A stretch of DNA of 52,066 nucleotides from Acidimicrobiaceae bacterium (GCA_003138855.1 PLHF01000104.1:1-52066), one strand, 5' to 3'. Positions 40,747 through 50,377 are shown, counted from the first letter of the stretch. Made by a program: numbers and translations. The notes: generated by a model not told the origin, from the letters alone.

Positions 40747-43509
40747 TCATCCTCTCGGCTGGGCCGGCACACCGCGGGTGCCCACGTCCGCATGACTGCT
40801 GCCTATCCGCCTGCCGATGGCTTTGCCGATCTCCCAGAAGAGCAACAGAAGCGCCGCCGGCGCGATGGCGAGCAGCCACTGGTACGCATGCAGGTGAGTA
40901 GTGCCCAGCAGCTTTTGCAAGACTCCGAACTCAACCACGAGGAAGGCGAGGACGACTTCCCCGATCGACATGAGGTTGATCTCCTTGCAGTCGAAGGTCG
41001 ACTGCCGGAACACCGAGTCGGTCAGGCTCCGGCTCTCGAAGGTGCACACGATGCGGAACCACGCGAAGGCCGAGAGGGCCAGAGATGTGGCAACCGCAAC
41101 GCGGTGGTCAACTTGCGTTCCGAACTGGATCAGGCCCAGCACGCAGACAGCCATGAAAGCGCCCACGAGAAGGGCCATCGCCAGGATCCTGGCATTGAGG
41201 AGGGGCTGATTGCGCGGTCGCGGAAGTCGGCTCATCAGTCCAGGAGTCTCGAGGTCGAACCCGAGGGCGATTCCGAGGGGCATGTCGATGAGGAAGTTGA
41301 TCCAAAGGATCTGAATCGGTGTGAACGGTTCACCGGCGGCGATATTCAGCACGCTGGCGCCCAGAAAGATGAGGACGAACGCCACCAGCGTGATCAAGAT
41401 GAAGCGGACGTACTTCATCAGGTTGTCGTAGAGCATTCGTCCCTGCTCCACGGCAAAGACGATCGTGGCGAAGTTGTCGTCGGAGAGGATCATGCGGCCG
41501 GCGTTCTTGGCCACCTCGGTGCCGGTGCCCATGGCGATCCCGATGTCAGCCGCTTTGATGGCGGGTGCGTCGTTGACCCCGTCACCCGTCATGGCGACGA
41601 TGTCACCTTTGGCCTTGAGGGTCTCCACGAGCAAGGCCTTGTGCTCGGGGGCGACCCGACCGACGACACCGATTTCGTCAATGCGGGTGAGCCGGTCGGC
41701 CTCGGAGAGCGCGGCAAAGCCGGAGCCCAAGATGGCCTCGCCCGGGATGCCGAGCTTCTTCGCTATCGCAGCAGCGGTAATGACGTCGTCACCGGTGACC
41801 ATCCGGACGCGGATGTGCGCAGCCTGTGCGTTGGCGACCGCGGCCTTTGACTCTTCACGGGGCGGGTCGATCATTCCGACGAGGCTGGTCATCTCCAGGT
41901 CCTGCATCAGCGCCAGCAGATCGCCATCTGGGTCGAACGTAGCCGGGTCGAGATCGCGGAAGGCGGCAGCCATCACCCGCAGTCCTTCGCCCTCCATGCG
42001 CTCCACGTGGCCCTGGGTCTGTTGCTGCAGCTCGGCGTCCCACGGCACGTGCTCGCCGGCCGAGAGGGCCGTGGATACCCGATTCATCACGGCCGGTGCG
42101 GCACCCTTGACGTAGCAGCGCACCACTTGGTTGCCGGATCCGTCGGTGGCCGTGTTGAACGTTGCCATCAGCTTGTACGTGGGGTCGAATGGCAGCGTCG
42201 CCAATCGGGGAAGTCGCTCCCGGGTGGCTTCGACGTCGAGCTTGGCCTTCGCGCCGAGCACCAGCAGCGCGCCCTCTGTGGGGTCGCCCACCACCTTTCC
42301 GTCAACCAGCCGGGCGTCGCTCGCCACCACGAACGGCATGATGGCCTCATCGATCGTTGGCGATCGGCCGGCTGCATGGCGGACGCTTCCCTCCAGCCCG
42401 TAGCCCATTCCGGTGATCGTGTAGCGGTCAATTGCGTCGACCACCTCAACTGCGGTCATCTGGTTCATCGTGAGCGTGCCGGTCTTGTCCGAGTTGATGG
42501 CCGAGGTGGAGCCCAGCGTCTCCACGGAGGACAGGTCCTTGACGATGGCGTTGCGTTTGGCCAGTCCAACTGCGCCCAGCGAAAGAATCACCTCGACGAC
42601 GGTGGGTAGTGCCTCGGGGATGGCCGCAATGGCCAGCGCCACGGCGGTGACGAACAGGGTCTTCGCCGCCAAGCCACGTGAGGCGCCGAGGGCGAACATC
42701 ACCATCATCGTCACCAGGGCAGCCAGGGCGATCCATTGTGTCATCCGGGTGAGTTGCCTGGAGAGCGGTGTCTCCTCCTTGGTCGTGGCCGTGAGCAGCC
42801 CCGAGATCCTGCCCACCTGGGTGTTGGCCCCTGTCCCCGTGACGATCATCTCACCACTGCCATGAGTGACCGGTGTGTTCATGATGGCCATGTTCGACTG
42901 GTCGCCTGCGCCCAGGTCCCCCTTCTCGAGCGTTCCCGCGCCCTTTGCTGCGGGCGTGCTCTCCCCGGTGAGCGCCGACTCGTCGATCTGCAGCGAGCTG
43001 GCCCCGACAATTCGGCCATCGGCAGGCACCTGGTCACCTGCAGTCAGCAGCACGATGTCGCCGACCACCAGTTGGTCACCCGGTATCTCGGCCTCCTCAC
43101 TGTCGCGTCGTACCCGGGCCGAGCTCTTCATCATCGACTTGAGCGCGTTCATCGCGCTCTCCGCCTTGCCTTCTTCGCGCATGCCCACCACGGCATTGAC
43201 CACGGTGAGCACGAAGAGGAGGATCCCGGTGCTCCATTCCTTGATGACCAACGACACGGCGCCGGCGGCGACAAGGATGATCTGCATGAAGGTGCGGTAC
43301 TCGTCGGTGAAACGCCGCCAACCCGGCTTGGCTTTCTCCTCAGGTAGGGCGTTCGGTCCGTTTCGCGTGAGCAGTTCGCCCGCCTTCGCCCCCGTGAGCC
43401 CCACCGCCGGATCGACGCCGAGGGTCGAGGCGACCTCCTCGGCGGGCATCGCGAACCACTGCTCGGTGTTGCTCGTGGCTGAGCCGGGATCCTGCGTCGT
43501 CGAGGTCAT
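40747..43509 (-). CDS. Type II (P2) cation-transporting P-type ATPase
   Basis: 920 residues. N-terminal actuator domain with DESALTGESTP, transmembrane PEALPTVVEVILSLG, the phosphorylation site SDKTGTLTMNQ (Asp341), nucleotide domain with KGAAPAVMNR, hinge TGDGVNDAPAIKAADIGIAM and a six-helix C-terminal block. This is the SERCA/PMCA-like class; PEALP replaces the Ca2+-pump PEGLP, so Ca2+, Mn2+ or Na+/K+-type specificity is open. It pumps cations across the membrane using ATP. The gene starts 2 bp after the PPK2 stop, so the two form an operon. Confidence 0.92.
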   Translation of the reverse strand: MTSTTQDPGSATSNTEQWFAMPAEEVASTLGVDPAVGLTGAKAGELLTRNGPNALPEEKAKPGWRRFTDEYRTFMQIILVAAGAVSLVIKEWSTGILLFVLTVVNAVVGMREEGKAESAMNALKSMMKSSARVRRDSEEAEIPGDQLVVGDIVLLTAGDQVPADGRIVGASSLQIDESALTGESTPAAKGAGTLEKGDLGAGDQSNMAIMNTPVTHGSGEMIVTGTGANTQVGRISGLLTATTKEETPLSRQLTRMTQWIALAALVTMMVMFALGASRGLAAKTLFVTAVALAIAAIPEALPTVVEVILSLGAVGLAKRNAIVKDLSSVETLGSTSAINSDKTGTLTMNQMTAVEVVDAIDRYTITGMGYGLEGSVRHAAGRSPTIDEAIMPFVVASDARLVDGKVVGDPTEGALLVLGAKAKLDVEATRERLPRLATLPFDPTYKLMATFNTATDGSGNQVVRCYVKGAAPAVMNRVSTALSAGEHVPWDAELQQQTQGHVERMEGEGLRVMAAAFRDLDPATFDPDGDLLALMQDLEMTSLVGMIDPPREESKAAVANAQAAHIRVRMVTGDDVITAAAIAKKLGIPGEAILGSGFAALSEADRLTRIDEIGVVGRVAPEHKALLVETLKAKGDIVAMTGDGVNDAPAIKAADIGIAMGTGTEVAKNAGRMILSDDNFATIVFAVEQGRMLYDNLMKYVRFILITLVAFVLIFLGASVLNIAAGEPFTPIQILWINFLIDMPLGIALGFDLETPGLMSRLPRPRNQPLLNARILAMALLVGAFMAVCVLGLIQFGTQVDHRVAVATSLALSAFAWFRIVCTFESRSLTDSVFRQSTFDCKEINLMSIGEVVLAFLVVEFGVLQKLLGTTHLHAYQWLLAIAPAALLLLFWEIGKAIGRRIGSSHADVGTRGVPAQPRG

Positions 43510-43511
43510 CG

Positions 43512-44558
43512 TTATCGACCGTTGACTTGTTCGCTCGAATCGCTCGGTATCTTGGCTGTCTTGTCGTGATTCTGGTGTCTCAGGTGGTTCGTTCCGGCCT
43601 CTTCCTTCTCGGCTGCCGCCTCCAAGGAAACCTGGAAGGGGTCGGAGGCGGCGCCCTCGGGGGCCTCGGCGAGGAGCTCGGCCTTGGCCTCCAGCTCGCC
43701 ACGCTGCTCCTCGGGCGTCACCTTCGGGAATTGCGGGTCGAGCTCGATCAGGGTGTGAGTCAGTACGGCACCCACACAGATCCGGGCGAACCACTTGTGG
43801 TCGGCCGGGATGACGTACCACGGAGCCCACTCGGTGCTGGTATTGGACAGCACTTCGGAGAAGGCCCGCTGGTAGTCATCCCAGAACTTGCGCTCCTTTG
43901 TATCGTTGGCCGAGAACTTCCAGTTGTGGTCGGGGAGGTCGAGCCTGCGAAGGAAGCGGATGCGCTGTTCTTCCTTCGAGAGGTTCAAGAAGATCTTGAG
44001 GACCTTGATGCCATTGTCGGTGAGGAACCGCTCCCAGTCGTTGATCTCGCGGAACCGGCGCTCCCACACGCCTTTGCCTTTCGCCTCCTTCGGGAGGCGC
44101 TGGCGCTCTAGTAGCTCAGGGTGCACCCGCACCACCAGGACCTCCTCGTAGTGCGATCGGTTGAAGATGCCGATCTCCCCGCGAGCCGGGAGGCGCCGTG
44201 CATAGCGCCACAGGAAGTCATGGCTCAGCTCCTCTGCCGACGGAACCTTGAAACTGCTCACGTGGACGCCCTGGGGATTCACCCCGCTCATCACGTGGCG
44301 GATGGTGCCGTCCTTGCCGCCGGCGTCGAGCGCCTGGAGGCAGACGAGCAGGCCGTGCGAGTCCTGGGCGGCGAGCCGTTCTTGGTAGTCGGCGAGGAGC
44401 TCCACGCTTTGTTGGAGGATCGATTCACTGGACTTCTTGTTCAAGAAGTCGGCCTTGTAACCGGGATCGAAATCCCTGGCCAATGTCACCTGGGCGCCCG
44501 GCTTGACGCGCAAGGGCTTGATGAGCTCGGCAGCCCAGTCTGCTCTGGTCTCGGACAT
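43512..44558 (-). CDS. ppk2: Polyphosphate kinase 2 (PPK2 family)
   Basis: 348 residues. Walker A LQALDAGGKDGTIRHVM (77-86), the lid SGVNPQGVHVSSFKVPSAEE, Walker B region RGEIGIFNRSHYEEVLVVRV and GVWERRFREINDWERFLTDN are all PPK2 features. PPK2 enzymes use polyphosphate to phosphorylate AMP, ADP or GDP, or make polyphosphate from NTP. The ~50-residue C-terminal tail is charged and low-complexity. The neighbour directly downstream is a P-type ATPase that consumes ATP, suggesting a functional link. Class (I, II or III) cannot be fixed by eye. Confidence 0.93.
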   Translation of the reverse strand: MSETRADWAAELIKPLRVKPGAQVTLARDFDPGYKADFLNKKSSESILQQSVELLADYQERLAAQDSHGLLVCLQALDAGGKDGTIRHVMSGVNPQGVHVSSFKVPSAEELSHDFLWRYARRLPARGEIGIFNRSHYEEVLVVRVHPELLERQRLPKEAKGKGVWERRFREINDWERFLTDNGIKVLKIFLNLSKEEQRIRFLRRLDLPDHNWKFSANDTKERKFWDDYQRAFSEVLSNTSTEWAPWYVIPADHKWFARICVGAVLTHTLIELDPQFPKVTPEEQRGELEAKAELLAEAPEGAASDPFQVSLEAAAEKEEAGTNHLRHQNHDKTAKIPSDSSEQVNGR

Positions 44559-45192
44559 AATTCAGCCCTCCGATTGATTGGAGCCACGCGCCTCAGCATG
44601 TCTTGACGGGCGAACCGACCTCGAAAACTCGAGGACCCAATTCTCGAGTGGAGCAGCTGACCGCCCCTGCTTCGGTTGACATCATCTGCCCGCACCCTTC
44701 CTGGTACTAGGGCCGAAAGTCACCCCCTGACGTTCAACTCAACACCTTGGATGTCATCTCGCGCAGATGCGATCGTCGGGGCAGGTCAAAGGCGCACCCA
44801 GGCCCATCCCTCGATCAGTACCGGCAGTGCCGTATCCGACTGGTGACGACAGCCCCGGCATCTACAACTCAGACCGTTGTCCACAGTCCGACTCCTGGGT
44901 ACGAAAAGGTAAAGGACGAGTCGGTGGGTTGATTGAACTCGGCAGAGGAAAGTCCTCGAGCATCTTTGCAAAGGGAAGGTGGAGCATTGCATGGGGGGAC
45001 GGAGTGCCATGTCGGCGCTTCGTTGCCATCCTGGTGGTCGGGCTCGACGCTCGTGGTCAGTGCGTCAAGTCGGAGTTGTGAGATCGGTCAGAATACGCGT
45101 GAGTTGGACGGCTTCGATGGGCGGAAATTGTCCACGAATAGGGACATAAGACCCTGGTCTCGCGCTCGCCATTACCTCATGATGATCTTGCG
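44559..45192. other. 634-bp intergenic region upstream of ppk2
   Basis: No gene is recognised. Near ppk2 there is a nested inverted repeat around CTCGAG (CTCGAAAACTCGAG and a third CTCGAG within 44620-44652), a possible regulatory element in the ppk2 promoter region. The rest has only low-quality open frames. It also serves the divergent membrane protein at 45193. Confidence 0.4.
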
Positions 45193-45633
45193 GTGGGACA
45201 ACGTGCCGCGTCCCTGGTGGGCGTGGCCGAACGATGGAGGCGGACCGTGGAGCAGCGAGGCGAGGGTTGGGTGTTGTTTGCCGGGATCATCCTGGTGCTG
45301 GGGGGTGTCATGAGGGGATTCGACGCCATCTGGGCCTTTTCGTACCACGGTGTCCTGCCCTACAACTTGGAAGCTGCGATCTTCGGTCACAGTCTGCACA
45401 CCTACGGATGGATCGACCTGATTGTCGCCGTCATCCTGATCGTCTGCGGCTTCGCCGTCGTATCCGGCTCTGGCCCTGCCCGATGGATCGGCATTTTTGC
45501 CGCCGCGATCGCAGGGATCAGTGCCATCTGGTGGATGCCCTTTTACCCGGTGTGGGCCCTCGTCTACATCATCATTGCCTTCCTCGTGATCTATGCGCTG
45601 GCGGTCTACGGGGGTGTGCGCGAGCCGTCGTGA
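45193..45633 (+). CDS. Four-helix membrane protein of the DUF7144 type
   Basis: 146 residues from GTG 45193. After a ~25-residue polar start come four membrane segments: GWVLFAGIILVLGGVMRGFD, WIDLIVAVILIVCGFAVVSG, ARWIGIFAAAIAGISAIWWM and ALVYIIIAFLVIYALAVYG. The pattern (WxxFAGxxL ... AR(W)xGI ... PxYPxWx(L/A) ... VIYAL) is that of small actinobacterial DUF7144 proteins of unknown function. No ribosome site is obvious; the start may lie at a later codon. Confidence 0.78.
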   Translation: MGQRAASLVGVAERWRRTVEQRGEGWVLFAGIILVLGGVMRGFDAIWAFSYHGVLPYNLEAAIFGHSLHTYGWIDLIVAVILIVCGFAVVSGSGPARWIGIFAAAIAGISAIWWMPFYPVWALVYIIIAFLVIYALAVYGGVREPS

Positions 45634-46027
45634 TCCTCGATCCCGAGGCAGTGGGCGGGAATTCCGGACGGAGGTCTCGCTCAACGGATCGCCGCAAACC
45701 GGATGGCGATCCGAAGACCTGTGGACCGAGGCCCAGCGGGGGTCTCGTGCGTGCTCGACCGCATTAGCGGGCCATGGTGGCCTTCCTGGCACTGCTGGCC
45801 GCGTCTGTCTGCGATCTACCAGGCAGAACTCGGTGGAGATGATGGGACTCGAACCCCTTCCGGAGCACCGACGGCGTCGACCGATTGCGCCGGCGAACCG
45901 ATGTAGTTGTGCCTGCCGTGACACCGGGACACAGAAGGGCCGGAGGGCTCCTCCAAGGGCACTTCAGATCATTCAGCGGTGGCACCTGCAAGCCCACGGC
46001 GCACTGCCCTCAACCAATGACAAAGTC
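45634..46027. other. Intergenic stretch containing a tRNA/tmRNA 3'-end fragment
   Basis: No coding gene is recognised. The only feature is the fragment at 45832-45858, described separately. The small frames on both strands around it are read-through of that fragment. Confidence 0.6.
45832..45858 (-). repeat. 3'-end fragment of a tRNA or tmRNA gene (possible att scar)
   Basis: On the minus strand GGGGTTCGAGTCCCATCATC then TCCACC is the T-loop, 3' acceptor strand (CATCTCC), discriminator A and CC of a tRNA-like 3' end; the last base of CCA is G. The T-stem pairs imperfectly and no matching 5' acceptor (GGAGATG) or anticodon arm is found within 150 bp, so only the 3' end is present. Such fragments are typical footprints of integrases that target the 3' ends of tRNA or tmRNA genes. 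Confidence 0.6.
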
Positions 46028-46414
46028 TCAACACACACGAGAAATCGCTGCGGTCCGGTCTTCGAACCCTCTGATGTCGGCGACCAGACCATCTCTAATG
46101 GTCAGGATCTGCCAGCGCTCCGTCGGCCCTCCAGATTCCGACGGAGAATGCTCATCGACCACGCTGAGACCAACGAGGATCTGGCCGCCGAACACGCTCG
46201 TTTCGGTGACGACCGCTCGGACCCCCTTCGCTCGACCACGGCGGTACCAGGCAAGTACCTGTTCACGGTTGCGACACCCGGAGTTCATATCGTCCGGCGC
46301 CCCCCAGGTGACGTTGGGATCGAGAAGGTCCCGATAGCCGAGGAGATCGGCTGGCTGGAGCGCAGCGCGAATCTGTCCGGCGATCTGCTCCATCCCCGCT
46401 GGGTCAAATGCCAT
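46028..46414 (-). CDS. SnoaL/NTF2-like small protein
   Basis: 128 residues from ATG 46414, with GGAGG 8 nt upstream. MEQIAGQIRAALQPADLLGY, RDLLDPNVTWGAPDDMNSG, REQVLAWYRRGRAKGVRAVV and RWQILTIRDGLVADIRGFED form the cone-shaped NTF2-like fold used by SnoaL cyclases, ketosteroid isomerases and many orphan proteins. The Asp/His catalytic residues of true cyclases are not evident. Neighbouring genes are other small accessory enzymes. Confidence 0.8.
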   Translation of the reverse strand: MAFDPAGMEQIAGQIRAALQPADLLGYRDLLDPNVTWGAPDDMNSGCRNREQVLAWYRRGRAKGVRAVVTETSVFGGQILVGLSVVDEHSPSESGGPTERWQILTIRDGLVADIRGFEDRTAAISRVC

Positions 46415-46523
46415 TGTGGATACCTCCATCAGCCCCTTCATGCGATTCTCACACCAGCAGGCGGGCTTAGGTACTTCACGCACCCTGCCGGTTGGGCGAG
46501 GCAATACCAGAAATGAGTGTTAG

Positions 46524-46865
46524 TTAGTGCGGCAGCCGCTCGGTGAGCATGACGATGACCTCATCCCCTTCAGTCTTGCCGATCTTCTTCCTAATCTCAG
46601 CTCTGATCGGCAGCTTGTGCGTGCCGTCACCCGTCGCCATGAATGAACACTGGAACGGTTCGCCCTCCACCGTTCCGCGCACCTTCACGAGGCCCTTGGT
46701 CCCGAAGTACTCAGCCGAACCGTCCATCACGACGTAGGTCCAACCACCCTTGGCGGCGCTCTTCTGCATCGTGGCCCGAAACGTCTTAATCCATCTCCCA
46801 GATTCTCCACCTGAGGCGCTGAACTGTCGACACGTCACGTTCGATTGTGCTGAACTAGCAGGCAC
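46524..46865 (-). CDS. DUF1905 family protein
   Basis: 113 residues with GTG 46865 as start; later starts are possible because the domain begins at [20 protein letters not shown]. It continues [40 protein letters not shown] and [12 protein letters not shown], the complete DUF1905 beta-barrel. Family function unknown; it often occurs alone or fused to YdeI-like OmdA domains. It is divergent from the VOC gene with 16 bp between, so the true start may be further inside. Confidence 0.82.
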   Translation of the reverse strand: MPASSAQSNVTCRQFSASGGESGRWIKTFRATMQKSAAKGGWTYVVMDGSAEYFGTKGLVKVRGTVEGEPFQCSFMATGDGTHKLPIRAEIRKKIGKTEGDEVIVMLTERLPH

Positions 46866-46881
46866 CTGAGGAGGATGTCGG

Positions 46882-47661
46882 ATGACTGTTCGTAGCAGTA
46901 GCCCTGTCGGTGCGCCATGTTGGACAGACCTCTGGACGTCCGACGTCGACGTGGCCCGATCGTTCTATACCGAGCTGTTCGGCTGGGAGGCCCTGGAGCC
47001 GAGCCCCGAGTTCGGGGGCTACTTCATGTTCGCTCGGGACGGCGTACCGGTAGCTGGAGGCATGGGTCCGATGGGCGACATGCCGGCCAGCAACCGCTGG
47101 CGGATCTACCTGTCGACGGCCAACATGACCGAGACGCTGGAGTCGGCGACCGGAGCGGGTGCCCAGATCAGCGTGCCGGCCATGCCGGTCGCCGATCTCG
47201 GCATTCAGTCGATTCTTGTCGACCCGTCGGGGGCCGACCTCGGAGCATGGGAGCCCGGAACCTTTCCTGGATTCACCGTCCTGAACGAGCACGGAGCGCC
47301 CAGCTGGTTCGAGCTCCTGACCCGTGACTACCCGGGTGCCGTCGAGTTCTATCGATCGGTGTTCCACTGGGACGCCAACGTCGTCGCCGACGTCGACGAC
47401 TTCAGATACTCGACGATGCTCGATCCCCATGGCGACGGCGAACTCGCCGGCATCGGTGACGCCACGTCGCTCCTGCAGGATGGGGAACCGGCGTACTGGT
47501 CGACCTACTGGGAGGTCAACGACGTCGACGCCGCAGTCCAAAGGGTCGGTGAGCTCGGTGGATCGGTCGTCGAGGCCGGGCAGGACACGCCCTACGGTCG
47601 ACTGGCGACGGTCGAGGATCCGCTGGGGGCACGGTTCAAGTTCCGCACTTCGCCACGGTAG
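46882..47661 (+). CDS. Two-domain VOC (glyoxalase-like) protein
   Basis: 259 residues, two tandem VOC modules: the first opens [20 protein letters not shown], the second [20 protein letters not shown], each with the characteristic beta-alpha-beta3 layout ([15 protein letters not shown] and [11 protein letters not shown]). Proteins like this in actinomycetes are called VOC hydrolase/extradiol-type and may detoxify or bind small molecules such as antibiotics. GAGGAGG lies 5 nt before ATG 46882. Confidence 0.88.
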   Translation: MTVRSSSPVGAPCWTDLWTSDVDVARSFYTELFGWEALEPSPEFGGYFMFARDGVPVAGGMGPMGDMPASNRWRIYLSTANMTETLESATGAGAQISVPAMPVADLGIQSILVDPSGADLGAWEPGTFPGFTVLNEHGAPSWFELLTRDYPGAVEFYRSVFHWDANVVADVDDFRYSTMLDPHGDGELAGIGDATSLLQDGEPAYWSTYWEVNDVDAAVQRVGELGGSVVEAGQDTPYGRLATVEDPLGARFKFRTSPR

Positions 47662-47730
47662 GGCGTCACCATTGCCGGGTGCCTTTCGCGTCCGGGATAA
47701 GACCGTAGCCGGGAGAAACGGTGAAACGAC

Positions 47731-48243
47731 ATGGCTGAGCTGGAACCGGGCACCGAGCTGACCGCCTTCAGCAGCCCGAACGCGGTACCGACCGAGTGGT
47801 CTCGTGCGCGTGCGACGTTGGCGAAAGCTGAGCTGTACTGGTTGTCGACCGTCCGACCGGACGGACGGCCGCACGTTACGCCTCTGTTGGGAGTCTGGCT
47901 CGAAGGAGCGCTGTACTTCTGCACCGGTCCGGACGAGCGCAAGGCGAAGAATCTTCGGGAGAACCATCACTGCGTCGTTACGACGGGCCACAACACCCTC
48001 GAGGGGTTGGACATCGTTATTGAAGGAACCGCCGAGACAGTGAGCGATGACGCGGAACTGGTTCGCGTCGCCGACACCTACGAATCGAAGTACGGATCGC
48101 ACTTCGCCGCACCGAGGGGAACGTGGGCTGGCCTCGGGGACGCCATCCGTCGATCAGAGGCCCTCGTCTACCGAGTCACCCCAGTGACGGGCTTCGGGTT
48201 CGGCAAGGGAGAGCTATTCAGTGAGACCCGGTGGCGCTTCTGA
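47731..48243 (+). CDS. PPOX-class (pyridoxamine 5'-phosphate oxidase-like) flavin/F420 protein
   Basis: 170 residues: YWLSTVRPDGRPHVTPLLGV, ALYFCTGPDERKAKNLREN, CVVTTGHNTLEGLDIVIEGT and a C-terminal GKGELFSETRWRF strand. The split beta-barrel with R-P-D-G-R-P-H-V-T is shared by F420-dependent reductases and FMN-binding proteins of actinomycetes. It is distinct from the PPOX gene at 51228-51812, which has the same fold. Substrate unknown. Confidence 0.87.
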   Translation: MAELEPGTELTAFSSPNAVPTEWSRARATLAKAELYWLSTVRPDGRPHVTPLLGVWLEGALYFCTGPDERKAKNLRENHHCVVTTGHNTLEGLDIVIEGTAETVSDDAELVRVADTYESKYGSHFAAPRGTWAGLGDAIRRSEALVYRVTPVTGFGFGKGELFSETRWRF

Positions 48244-48447
48244 TGGTGCCGCACTTCCCACGTCGCCGAATGCGTGGGAGGCATGCTTTGCGGGCGAGCA
48301 TGACGATGGAACAGCTCGAGATCAGAGCCATGATGGACAAAGCGAAAAGGGCGGATCGTGGGTCGGACTGAGCACGTCCGGGTCGGACGCCCGTCGACTC
48401 GGACGCCTGAAGGGCGGCAATGAGGCGGGCGAAGTGAGACGTTTCCC

Positions 48448-49011
48448 GTGAGCAAGCTGATCTACTCGGCGATCACGTCGGTCGACGGCTTCGTCGAAGA
48501 CGACAGCGGCAATTTCGACTGGGGTGCTCCGGACGCGGAGGTGCACGGCTTCATCAACGACCTCGAGCGGCCGATCGGCATCTACCTCTACGGGCGCCGT
48601 ATGTACGAGACGATGCTCTTTTGGGAGACGGCCCACAACGTTCCGGATCAGCCCTACGTCATTCAGGACTTCTCTGAGATCTGGCAGGCAGCCGACAAGA
48701 TCGTCTACTCGAAGTCCCTGGATGCGGTTTCCAGCGCCAGGACGCGTATTGAACGGGATCTCGACCCTGAGGCAATCCGTCAGTTGAAGGCGGCGGCCGC
48801 AGCCGACATCACGGTTGGCGGTGCCGAACTCGCCGGCCAAGCCATCAGCACCGGACTGGTCGACGAACTGCGCCTGTTCATCGTCCCAGTCCTCGTCGGG
48901 GGTGGGAAGCCGACTCTTCCTGACCACATCCGGCTCGACCTCCAACTGCTGGACGAACGGCGATTCAGGAGTGGCGTCACCTATCTCCGGTACAGCGTCT
49001 CAGCCCTGTAG
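48448..49011 (+). CDS. RibD C-terminal/dihydrofolate reductase-like protein
   Basis: 187 residues from GTG 48448. SKLIYSAITSVDGFVEDDSG, YLYGRRMYETMLFW, DKIVYSKSLDAVSSARTRIE, and DITVGGAELAGQAISTGLVD form the DHFR-like NADPH fold of RibD-C proteins; LFIVPVLVGGGKPTLPDH is the family's terminal signature. These stand-alone proteins are common in actinomycetes and often annotated deaminase-reductase; the true substrate is unknown. Confidence 0.88.
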   Translation: MSKLIYSAITSVDGFVEDDSGNFDWGAPDAEVHGFINDLERPIGIYLYGRRMYETMLFWETAHNVPDQPYVIQDFSEIWQAADKIVYSKSLDAVSSARTRIERDLDPEAIRQLKAAAAADITVGGAELAGQAISTGLVDELRLFIVPVLVGGGKPTLPDHIRLDLQLLDERRFRSGVTYLRYSVSAL

Positions 49012-49217
49012 ATTGAGATGAGATCGCCAGTTCGACTGTCCTTCGAGGTAGGCCGGTAGAGGGGGGCGGCGCAGTCAGATGGCATGGAGCGAGATCACTG
49101 CCAGCGCTCGAGCTGAACAATCGGCGAGTGCGTGGGTCGGCACCGGCGGTACGCTGAGCTTCGTGAGCAGACGCTGTTTCGGAGAGTGGGCCAACTCAGG
49201 TCATCGGAGGTAGCGCA

Positions 49218-49709
49218 GTGGGGAAGATCACCCCGTTCTTGTGGTTCGACGACCAGGCCGAGGAGGCCGTCAAGTTCTATCTGTCGGTCTTTCCAAACTC
49301 CCGGATCCTTCAGATTGCACGGCACGGCGAGGGAGGTCCAGGGCAAGCCGGCACGGTGATGACCGTCCACTTCGAGCTCGACGGCAACGAGTTCGTCGCG
49401 CTGAACGGCGGTCCCGTGCACTACGGCTTCGATGAGTCGGTCTCGTTCGTGGTCGATTGCGCAACCGACGAGGAGGTTGACCACTACTGGGAAGCTCTCA
49501 CCGATGGCGGGGAGGAGATCGCCTGCGGATGGCTGAAGGATCGCTACGGTCTCCGCTGGCAGATCGTGCCAACCGATCTTCCTTCGGTTCTCGGTGACCC
49601 TGACCCGGAGCGGGCGAGCCGGGCCATGCAGGCCATGATGACCATGAAGAAGCTCGACATCCACGCGATGAAGGACGCTGCCGACGGGGTTACCCGCCAG
49701 GTCGATTGA
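49218..49709 (+). CDS. PhnB-like VOC protein (3-demethylubiquinone methyltransferase-like)
   Basis: 163 residues from GTG 49218 with GGAGG 7 nt upstream. KITPFLWFDDQAEEAVKFYL, SVFPNSRILQIARHGEG, TVHFELDGNEFVALNGGP, SFVVDCATDEEVDHYWEALT and CGWLKDRYGLRWQIVPTDLP are the PhnB/YjdN-type VOC pattern. Despite the old family name such proteins are not methyltransferases; a resistance or small-molecule-binding role is suspected. Single domain, complete. Confidence 0.88.
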   Translation: MGKITPFLWFDDQAEEAVKFYLSVFPNSRILQIARHGEGGPGQAGTVMTVHFELDGNEFVALNGGPVHYGFDESVSFVVDCATDEEVDHYWEALTDGGEEIACGWLKDRYGLRWQIVPTDLPSVLGDPDPERASRAMQAMMTMKKLDIHAMKDAADGVTRQVD

Positions 49710-49882
49710 GTACAACGGGACCCGCCTGCCCATGAGGAGTGGCAGAACGCACTGTGCCGAACCCGGCGACTGGTCCTCTCTGTCTCGCCGCACTGCCGGT
49801 CGTTCTTCGTGGCGCCTTCGATTGCCACTGACCCGGATCGACAGTGCATTGGTGGCCTGCACGATGAAAGGAAGCGAGACCA

Positions 49883-50119
49883 ATGAAGACGATGACATGC
49901 AAGCAACTGGGTGGACCATGTGAACTTCAGCTCCATGGCGATACCGCTGATGAGGTGATCAAGGCGCAAGACAAGCATCTGAACGAGATGGTTTCGAACG
50001 GCGACGACACGCACGAGGATGCCTTGCGGGAGATGAAGGGGAGGTGGAAGCGTCCCATAGCAGCAATGGGATGGTATCGGAGCACCAAGCGTGCCTTTGC
50101 TGCTCTTCCCGAAGACTGA
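49883..50119 (+). CDS. DUF1059 family small protein
   Basis: 78 residues from ATG 49883 (AAAGGAAG upstream). MKTMTCKQLGGPCELQLHGD and TADEVIKAQDKHLNEMVSNG, with Cys6 and Cys13, fit the DUF1059 pattern of CxxxGxxC followed by a helix; this copy has a longer C-terminal tail ending KRPIAAMGWYRSTKRAF. The Cys pair might bind metal. Function unknown. Confidence 0.75.
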   Translation: MKTMTCKQLGGPCELQLHGDTADEVIKAQDKHLNEMVSNGDDTHEDALREMKGRWKRPIAAMGWYRSTKRAFAALPED

Positions 50120-50377
50120 TCATTCCCACGGGAAGATCACCCACTGGATTCCGTTAAAATGAAATTGTGTGCTTGATGATGTGCCCGTGTCGTTCCCATC
50201 TACTCGATCGACCACAGCCAGTTCGAGGACGAACAGGGGCTGGCAGCCAGCGTCACGGGCCTCTGATCGGAGAAGGGCCTTGCACTTGATCGCCGGGTCG
50301 GTGGGACGCTGCGACTGATTGACCCCCTGTGGGAGGCACGTAGGGGAGCCTTCCTGTGCTGAGGAGAAGTCGGACCC

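Noticed and set aside
40369-41850. Plus-strand frame of ~490 codons starting in the lipoprotein
   Set aside because: Only its first ~90 codons look like protein; the remainder is antisense of the P-type ATPase.
45832-45930. Complete tRNA or tRNA-Sec at the 45.83-kb fragment
   Set aside because: No 5' acceptor strand complementary to CATCTCC and no anticodon arm or TCA loop upstream on the minus strand; only a 3' end is present.
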